NCBI GenBank assembly: GCA_963543695.1
Contig: CAUUCF010000001.1
Coordinates: 1 to 64,000 of the forward strand
Reading direction: 5' to 3'
Source: CAUUCF01 sp963543695
GTDB taxonomy: Bacteria > Pseudomonadota > Gammaproteobacteria > UBA9339
Length of the DNA stretch: 64,000 nucleotides
Shown: piece by piece, positions 58,837-64,000 of the stretch
How positions within the stretch are numbered: position 1 is the first letter of the stretch
How the letters are laid out: the number at the start of each line of letters is the position of its first letter
The notes under the pieces: model-generated
What the model saw: only the letters and a program-made list of their open reading frames with translations
Databases searched by the model: none
Told to the model about the DNA's origin: nothing
Program-made: the position numbers and the translations under genes

Positions 58837-60876
58837 ATGGGTGGACCTTTGTGTTTTATCTTAGTATCGGCTTTAATAGCGATGGGGTTTGGAGTATTTT
58901 CGATCGGTTGGATTTTAAAACAACCGGCCGGTAATCAAAAAATGTGTGAAATTGCAGGAGCGATTCAAGAAGGAGCAGCAGCTTATTTAAAAAAACAATA
59001 TTCGGTGATTGCGATCGTAGGGGGGGTACTATTTTTAGTTTTAGGTTTTATCCCTAGTATCGGTTGGAAAACCGCAACGACTTTTGCGATAGGAGCAGTT
59101 TTTTCAGGGGTTGCGGGTTTTATCGGGATGAATGTTTCAGTACGTACGAACGTTAGAACGACGGAGGCGGCTCGTTTACATGGTTTGCCGGGGGCACTAA
59201 AATTAGCTTTTCGTGGAGGTACGATTACTGGATTATTAGTCGTAGGGTTAGGTTTATTAGGAGTAGCTGGTTGTTTCGCTTGGCTAATAGATGGAAAAAT
59301 TGATTTAGTTGAGGCTTTACATCCGTTAGTGGGGCTAGCTTTCGGGAGTTCTTTAATTTCTATTTTCGCAAGATTAGGAGGAGGAATCTTTACGAAAGGG
59401 GCAGACGTCGGAGCAGATTTAGTGGGTAAAGTAGAATCCAATATTCCGGAAGACGATCCTCGTAATCCAGCAGTGATTGCTGACAACGTAGGGGATAATG
59501 TAGGGGATTGTGCTGGTATGGCAGCGGATTTATTTGAAACGTATGTCGTGACCATTGTCGCTGCAATGTTATTAGGGGCTTTAACTTTTAGAGTAGGGAG
59601 TTTAGAAGCGATTTTTTACCCGTTAGTGATAGGGGGATTATCGATTATCGCTACGATTATTGGTTGTTTATGCGTACGTGCTAAAAAAGGACGTTCAGTT
59701 ATTGATTCGTTAATGATCGGTTTATTAGTAGCCGTCGGGATATCGGTAGTAATGCTTTACCCTGTAACTCGTTGGTTGTTTAACGATGTTTCGGTCGTTG
59801 AAGAAACGCTAAATGTAGGTCGTATTTATGGTGCTTCGATTATTGGGTTAGTCTTGACGTTGATGATGGTTTATATTACTAAATACTATACCGCTAAAGA
59901 ATATTACCCAGTTAAGCATATTGCAGAAGCTTCTACAACGGGACATGCTACCAATATTATTGCGGGTATTGCGGTTTCTTTTAAAGCAACTGGTTGGCCA
60001 TTATTAGCTATTTGTGCTAGTATTTTAGCGGCATATTCATTAGCTGGTTTATATGGAATTGCGGTAGCGGCAACGACCATGTTATCGATGGCAGGGATTA
60101 TCGTTGCTTTAGATGCTTATGGTCCTATTACCGACAATGCGGGGGGAATTGCAGAAATGTCGCAATTGCCGGAAGAAGTTCGTCAAGTGACCGATGAATT
60201 AGATGCGGTAGGGAATACGACCAAAGCGGTAACTAAAGGTTATGCAATTGCTTCTGCAGGGTTAGCGGCTTTAGTTTTATTTGCCGATTATACGAATGCG
60301 CTGGAGAATTTTGGGAAATTAGTTAGTTTCGATTTATCAGATCATTTAGTGATTATCGGCTTATTTATCGGGGGTTTGATTCCTTATTTATTCAGCGCTT
60401 ATGCGTTGGAAGCAGTAGGAAGAGCGGCCGGGTCCGTCGTTAAAGAAGTTCGTCATCAATTTAAAACGATTCCGGGGATTATGGCTGGAGAAAATAAACC
60501 AGATTATTCCAGAGCGGTAAATATGTTAACTACTGCCGCGATCAAAGAGATGTTGCTTCCTTCTTTGTTACCGATCATTATTCCGGTTTTAGTAGGATGT
60601 TTTTTAGGCGCAAAAGCATTAGGCGGAGTTTTAATGGGATCGATTGTAACGGGATTATTTATCGCTATTTCGATGACTACTGGTGGTGGAGCTTGGGATA
60701 ACGCTAAGAAGTATATCGAAGACGGTAATTTTGGCGGTAAAGGAAGTGAGGCCCATAAAGCGGCTGTAACGGGTGATACTTTAGGGGATCCATATAAAGA
60801 TACTGCGGGTCCAGCAATTAATCCGTTACTGAAAATTATTAATATCATTGCGTTGTTGATTGTCCCTTTACTGTAG
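58837..60876 (+). CDS. hppA: K+-independent proton-pumping pyrophosphatase
   Basis: This integral membrane enzyme couples PPi hydrolysis to H+ transport. About 16 helices are expected in the 679-residue protein. The substrate motif DVGADLVGKVE (about 190-200), the acidic cluster IADNVGDNVGDCAGMAADLFE, and the final DTLGDPYKDTAGPAINPLLKI are intact. GNTTKAVTKG, with Lys 463, marks the K+-independent class. The GTG at 58831 is an alternative start. Confidence 0.95.
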   Translation: MGGPLCFILVSALIAMGFGVFSIGWILKQPAGNQKMCEIAGAIQEGAAAYLKKQYSVIAIVGGVLFLVLGFIPSIGWKTATTFAIGAVFSGVAGFIGMNVSVRTNVRTTEAARLHGLPGALKLAFRGGTITGLLVVGLGLLGVAGCFAWLIDGKIDLVEALHPLVGLAFGSSLISIFARLGGGIFTKGADVGADLVGKVESNIPEDDPRNPAVIADNVGDNVGDCAGMAADLFETYVVTIVAAMLLGALTFRVGSLEAIFYPLVIGGLSIIATIIGCLCVRAKKGRSVIDSLMIGLLVAVGISVVMLYPVTRWLFNDVSVVEETLNVGRIYGASIIGLVLTLMMVYITKYYTAKEYYPVKHIAEASTTGHATNIIAGIAVSFKATGWPLLAICASILAAYSLAGLYGIAVAATTMLSMAGIIVALDAYGPITDNAGGIAEMSQLPEEVRQVTDELDAVGNTTKAVTKGYAIASAGLAALVLFADYTNALENFGKLVSFDLSDHLVIIGLFIGGLIPYLFSAYALEAVGRAAGSVVKEVRHQFKTIPGIMAGENKPDYSRAVNMLTTAAIKEMLLPSLLPIIIPVLVGCFLGAKALGGVLMGSIVTGLFIAISMTTGGGAWDNAKKYIEDGNFGGKGSEAHKAAVTGDTLGDPYKDTAGPAINPLLKIINIIALLIVPLL

Positions 60877-60892
60877 ATTGTAGAAGTAAGGA

Positions 60893-60921
60893 AAAAAGGC
60901 GATTTAAAAAATCGCCTTTTT
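60893..60921. terminator. Bidirectional terminator between hppA and rlmH
   Basis: AAAAAGGCGAT (60893-60903) pairs with ATCGCCTTTTT (60911-60921), with A and T tails on both sides, so it can stop transcription from hppA and from the convergent rlmH. Confidence 0.85.
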
Positions 60922-60927
60922 AATCAG

Positions 60928-61398
60928 CTATGGACGATGGTAAGGATGATGGTTAAGAATCGTAAAGGAGCGATAAATTTGTTCAATTAAAATTAATTTG
61001 GCCATTTGATGAGGTAGGGTTAGCTTCGATAACGAAAAAGATTGGTTAATTTGTTTTTGTTTTAATAAATTTAAATCTAATCCATCTGCTCCGCCGATTA
61101 AAAAAGTGATGCCAGCACTAATTTGTTGCCATTTTGCAAAGCTTTGGGCTAATTCGAAACTACTGTAAGGATGACCATGTTCATCTAGCGGTAAAATAAA
61201 ATATTTAAAAGTCAAAGCTTTAGCGATTAAAATTTCCGTTTCAACGGTTTTAAACGTTTCAACCTTACTCTTTTTCCTCGCGATGGGCGGGAGATCGATG
61301 ATTTGTATTTGGCAATAACTTTTTAAGCGCTGTAGATATTTATTGGTTTCGCTGTTTTGAATAGGATTACTAATGGTGATTAAATTAATTTTAAACAT
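60928..61398 (-). CDS. rlmH: 23S rRNA pseudouridine(1915) methyltransferase RlmH
   Basis: RlmH, a SPOUT enzyme, methylates pseudouridine 1915 on the 70S ribosome. The 156 residues contain LPLDEHGHPYSSFELAQ, FLIGGADGL, and the C-terminal LTLPHQMAKLILIEQIYRSFTILNHHPYHRP, all diagnostic and near E. coli length (155). Confidence 0.97.
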   Translation of the reverse strand: MFKINLITISNPIQNSETNKYLQRLKSYCQIQIIDLPPIARKKSKVETFKTVETEILIAKALTFKYFILPLDEHGHPYSSFELAQSFAKWQQISAGITFLIGGADGLDLNLLKQKQINQSFSLSKLTLPHQMAKLILIEQIYRSFTILNHHPYHRP

Positions 61399-61453
61399 AC
61401 CGTTAATGTGAATGAAAAAGAACGAAAAATCAACTGTTAAATAATGAACGAAT

Positions 61454-61482
61454 TTGCCTAATGGGTTAAAAAGTTGTATTAA
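61454..61482 (+). promoter_or_regulatory. map promoter candidate
   Basis: TTGCCT (61454-61459), 17-base spacer, TATTAA (61477-61482), upstream of map-nadE. Confidence 0.5.
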
Positions 61483-61506
61483 TGAAGCATATTAATGGAA
61501 AATAAA

Positions 61507-62292
61507 ATGGCTAGAATTATTATTAAAAATCAACCGCAAATCGAAAAAATTCGAGAAGTAGCTAAATTAGCGGTGCGTACTTTAGAACAAGTTTCTGCTT
61601 TAGTTCAACCAGGAGTTACGACTTTAGCGTTAGACCAATGGTGTCATAACTACATTACGAAAGAATTAGCTGCCATTCCTGCACCGTTAAATTATCATGG
61701 TTATCCTAAATCGATTTGTACTTCGCTGAACGAAGAAATATGTCACGGGATTCCGAGTAGTAAAGTGAAATTGAAAGAAGGGGATATTATTAACGTCGAC
61801 GTTACCTTGCAAAAAGATGGTTATTTTGCCGATACGAGTAAAATGTTTTGTGTAGGTCGTTGTTCCGCTAAAGCCAAACATTTAGTAGGAGCAACTAAAA
61901 AAGCGTTATATTTAGCGATTAAGGCGGTTAAGCCTGGGGTGCCGTTGCACGTAATTGGTCAAACGATCGAAAAGTATGTGCGACCTTTAGGTTATTCGAT
62001 CGTAAGAGATTATTGTGGACACGGAGTAGGGATTCGCTTTCACGAAGAACCTAACGTATTACATTATTACTGCGAAAGTAAGGTAATTTTAACGCCAGGT
62101 ATGATTTTTACGATTGAACCGATGATTAATGAAGGTACTTATTTAACGAAAGAATTGAAAAATCATTGGACGGTAGTTACGGCAGACGGTCGATTATCGG
62201 CACAATGGGAACATACGATTTTAGTAACCGAAACGGGGTTTGAAGTATTAACGTTAAGGGACGAAGAAATAGCGGAATTTCAAAAAACATGA
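61507..62292 (+). CDS. map: Methionine aminopeptidase, type I
   Basis: Map removes the initiator methionine. Metal ligands and motifs are present: INVDVTLQKDGYFADTS (two Asp), CGHGVGIRFHEEP (His), IEPM (Glu) and WEHT (Glu). From the ATG at 61507 the start MARIIIKNQPQIEKIREV aligns with E. coli MAISIKTPEDIEKMRVA; an ATG at 61495 would add four residues. There is no zinc-finger extension. It overlaps nadE by 4 bases. Confidence 0.96.
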   Translation: MARIIIKNQPQIEKIREVAKLAVRTLEQVSALVQPGVTTLALDQWCHNYITKELAAIPAPLNYHGYPKSICTSLNEEICHGIPSSKVKLKEGDIINVDVTLQKDGYFADTSKMFCVGRCSAKAKHLVGATKKALYLAIKAVKPGVPLHVIGQTIEKYVRPLGYSIVRDYCGHGVGIRFHEEPNVLHYYCESKVILTPGMIFTIEPMINEGTYLTKELKNHWTVVTADGRLSAQWEHTILVTETGFEVLTLRDEEIAEFQKT

Positions 62293-63731
62293 AAACATTA
62301 AAAATCGTTTTAGCTCAAACGGAAGCGGTTCCGGCCGATTTAGACGGTAATCTCGCTAGAATGGAAACGTTTTTAAAAACAGCAGCGGATTTAACGGTGT
62401 TTCCGGCTTTTAGTTTAACCGGCGCTAATTTAAAAGATTTGTTCGCTCGTACAGATTTCCAACGTGCGACCTACGAACGATTAATGGCTTTACAAACTAA
62501 AGTTACGCATCCGGTTTTATTAGCTGGAATTTTTGAACAAGGATTACAAATCAAATACGTTACGAAGCAAACCATCGTTTCTTTACCGTCTACGGCCATT
62601 TTAACTTTTAGAGGGCAACGTTTGGGATTAGGAATTAATCAATTTGTCGCTGCTGATTTAGCGATTAATTTGTCAGCTAGGTTTTTTCAAAAAGGAGATC
62701 AAAAAACGGTACCGCCTTTTTCAGCTTTAGAAGTTAATTTGGTTGGGGGTGCTGATGAATACGTATATTGTGGGGGTAGTAAAATTTATCAACGTGCCCA
62801 GTTGGTACATCAATTAGCTTATTTTAAAGCGCAACGTTATACGTTTATAACGTCAGATGAGACCCAACTGTACGAGGATAAAATGATTCGTTATCACGAA
62901 CAAGCATTGTGCTATGCGGCTTTAGTAAGGGGGCTGCAAGATTACGTTATGCAAAATCATTTTGCGGGAGTTGTATTAGGTTTATCAGGGGGAATTGATT
63001 CTGCTTTAACGGCGGTGGTGGCGGTAGATGCTTTAGGGAGCAAACGCGTCAAAGTAGTTTATTTACCTACTCGTTATTCTAGTGAATTAAGTCAACGTCT
63101 CGTAGAGCAAATTTGTGACAAGCTTAAACTAAAGTTGCACGTTTGGCCGATTGAAGCGACTTATCAACATTACCAGCAAGAATTACAAAAGCATTTAGGT
63201 AGTTATGACGAGGTAGTAGATCAGAATATTCAGGCGAGAATTCGGGCTAATTTTTTAATGGGAATAGCGAACCAAGAACATTTATTATTATTATCGACGG
63301 GGAACAAAAGTGAATTAGCGATGGGTTATACGACTTTATATGGGGACATGGCCGGGGGTTTTAACCTTTTAGCCGATCTTTTGAAAACGGAAGTTTACCA
63401 ATTGGCTAATTATCGTAACCAATTAAACACGGTATTTCCGACGGAAATTTTAACCCGTGATCCTACGGCCGAGTTATCTTTTAATCAAAAAGATCGAGAT
63501 GCGTTACCTGATTATCAAACTTTAGATCAAATTTTAACGAGGTTAATGGCCGGAGAAAACGTTAATTCTATTGCGGTAAATTTTGATAAACCGGTGGTCG
63601 ATTGGATTTACGAACGCTGGTTACGGAATGCTTTTAAACGAAAACAAACCGGATTAGGATTATTTTTTGCAGAAGAAAAACGGTTACCGATCACTCATCC
63701 TTTTCAAACAATTGATTTCTCAATAGATTAA
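62289..63731 (+). CDS. nadE: NAD+ synthetase with degenerate glutaminase domain
   Basis: NadE makes NAD from deamido-NAD. The C-terminal synthetase (about residues 205-480) is complete: VLGLSGGIDSAL, YLPTRYSS, STGNKSELAMGYTTLYGDMAGGF and LPDYQTLDQIL. The N-terminal nitrilase-type domain has lost key residues: the glutamate of VFPEL reads VFPAF (A40), and the catalytic cysteine of ICED reads INQF (N117). At 480 residues it is about 60 shorter than glutamine-dependent relatives. It probably uses ammonia, or glutamine hydrolysis elsewhere. Confidence 0.9.
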   Translation: MKTLKIVLAQTEAVPADLDGNLARMETFLKTAADLTVFPAFSLTGANLKDLFARTDFQRATYERLMALQTKVTHPVLLAGIFEQGLQIKYVTKQTIVSLPSTAILTFRGQRLGLGINQFVAADLAINLSARFFQKGDQKTVPPFSALEVNLVGGADEYVYCGGSKIYQRAQLVHQLAYFKAQRYTFITSDETQLYEDKMIRYHEQALCYAALVRGLQDYVMQNHFAGVVLGLSGGIDSALTAVVAVDALGSKRVKVVYLPTRYSSELSQRLVEQICDKLKLKLHVWPIEATYQHYQQELQKHLGSYDEVVDQNIQARIRANFLMGIANQEHLLLLSTGNKSELAMGYTTLYGDMAGGFNLLADLLKTEVYQLANYRNQLNTVFPTEILTRDPTAELSFNQKDRDALPDYQTLDQILTRLMAGENVNSIAVNFDKPVVDWIYERWLRNAFKRKQTGLGLFFAEEKRLPITHPFQTIDFSID

Positions 63732-63796
63732 CGCTTGATTAATTGTTTTAAAAATGGTAGGTTGAAGGAACCTTTCACTACTCAAGAGACTATAAT

Positions 63797-64000
63797 ATGG
63801 ATTCTAGTATTTTTGAGCTTTACAATTTTGCGATTGGTCCTTCGAGTTCCCATACAGTGGGTCCAATGCGGGCAGCTAAAGATTTTTTAGATCAAGCTTT
63901 TAGTAAAATTTCTATTGAAAACGTTGCGCAAGTTAAAGTCCGTTTATTTGGATCTTTAGCTTATACGGGAGAAGGTCACGGTACGGTGCAAGCTGTGATT
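63797..64000 (+). CDS. sdaA: L-serine dehydratase, N-terminal part (partial)
   Basis: The 68 codons visible read MDSSIFELYNFAIGPSSSHTVGPMRAA and then VRLFGSLAYTGEGHGT, the signature of the single-chain iron-sulfur L-serine deaminase that converts serine to pyruvate and ammonia. The gene runs off the right end of the window. No SD sequence is obvious. Confidence 0.93.
   Translation, partial: MDSSIFELYNFAIGPSSSHTVGPMRAAKDFLDQAFSKISIENVAQVKVRLFGSLAYTGEGHGTVQAVI

Noticed and set aside
58983..59555. A 190-codon minus-strand open frame inside hppA
   Set aside because: Antisense shadow of a strongly conserved membrane protein gene, rich in Pro, Ser and Thr.
63791..63796. TATAAT immediately before the sdaA ATG as a promoter
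   Set aside because: Transcription would start inside the gene, and no in-frame start downstream keeps the conserved N-terminus.

Overview
The window is an AT-rich bacterial chromosome segment, almost certainly from a gammaproteobacterium. The evidence is an RNase E colinear with the E. coli catalytic domain, an Hda gene preceded by a DUF2066 gene, a surE-nlpD pair, TtcA, a three-helix SecE, and proteobacterial ribosomal proteins. The strong AT bias, an eroding gene, short intergenic spacers and small enzymes suggest a host-associated lineage with a shrinking genome, possibly in or near the Legionellales. That placement is inference. It still encodes diaminopimelate synthesis, PBP1A and GlmU, so it builds peptidoglycan.

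Positions 1-25436 are one long + strand information-processing block. The 3' end of tuf is followed by the S10 operon (rpsJ to rpsQ), the spc operon (rplN to secY and rpmJ), the alpha operon (rpsM to rplQ), then secE-nusG, rplKAJL and rpoBC. The gene order inside each operon is the usual one, but the secE-rpoC block lies downstream of rplQ instead of upstream of rpsL-rpsG-fusA-tuf. Promoters are visible before rplN, rpsM and secE, an L10-type leader before rplJ, and an attenuator-like hairpin between rplL and rpoB.

Positions 25437-34000 are accessory. A minus-strand operon encodes two paralogous multi-span membrane proteins, one of them broken in frame at a run of nine T, and an eight-cysteine small protein. 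Then come a dCMP deaminase, a stand-alone LuxR-type DNA-binding protein, an eroded gene remnant, pgpA-metG, an unknown exported protein, a peptide with a near-perfect double-glycine leader, and a MATE exporter.

Positions 34000-48350 carry cell-envelope and amino-acid genes: PBP1A, a GNAT acetyltransferase, and a fusion of a cyclic-nucleotide-binding domain to an animal-type alpha-amylase. The fusion is the most unusual gene here. After a tRNA-Ala come argS-dapF-M20 hydrolase-lysC-alkD, then surE-nlpD on the other strand, thiamine pyrophosphokinase and ttcA.

Positions 48350-64000 hold tRNA-Arg, a ZIP transporter, tRNA-Thr, glmU, a PH-domain membrane protein, rne, pntAA-pntAB-pntB, DUF2066-hda, two minor pilin genes, a K+-independent H+-pyrophosphatase, rlmH, map, an NAD synthetase whose glutaminase domain has lost its catalytic residues, and the start of an L-serine dehydratase gene. 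Pnt and the pyrophosphatase together point to membrane energetics that link proton gradient, NADPH and pyrophosphate. No CRISPR array, insertion sequence, prophage or rRNA gene was seen.
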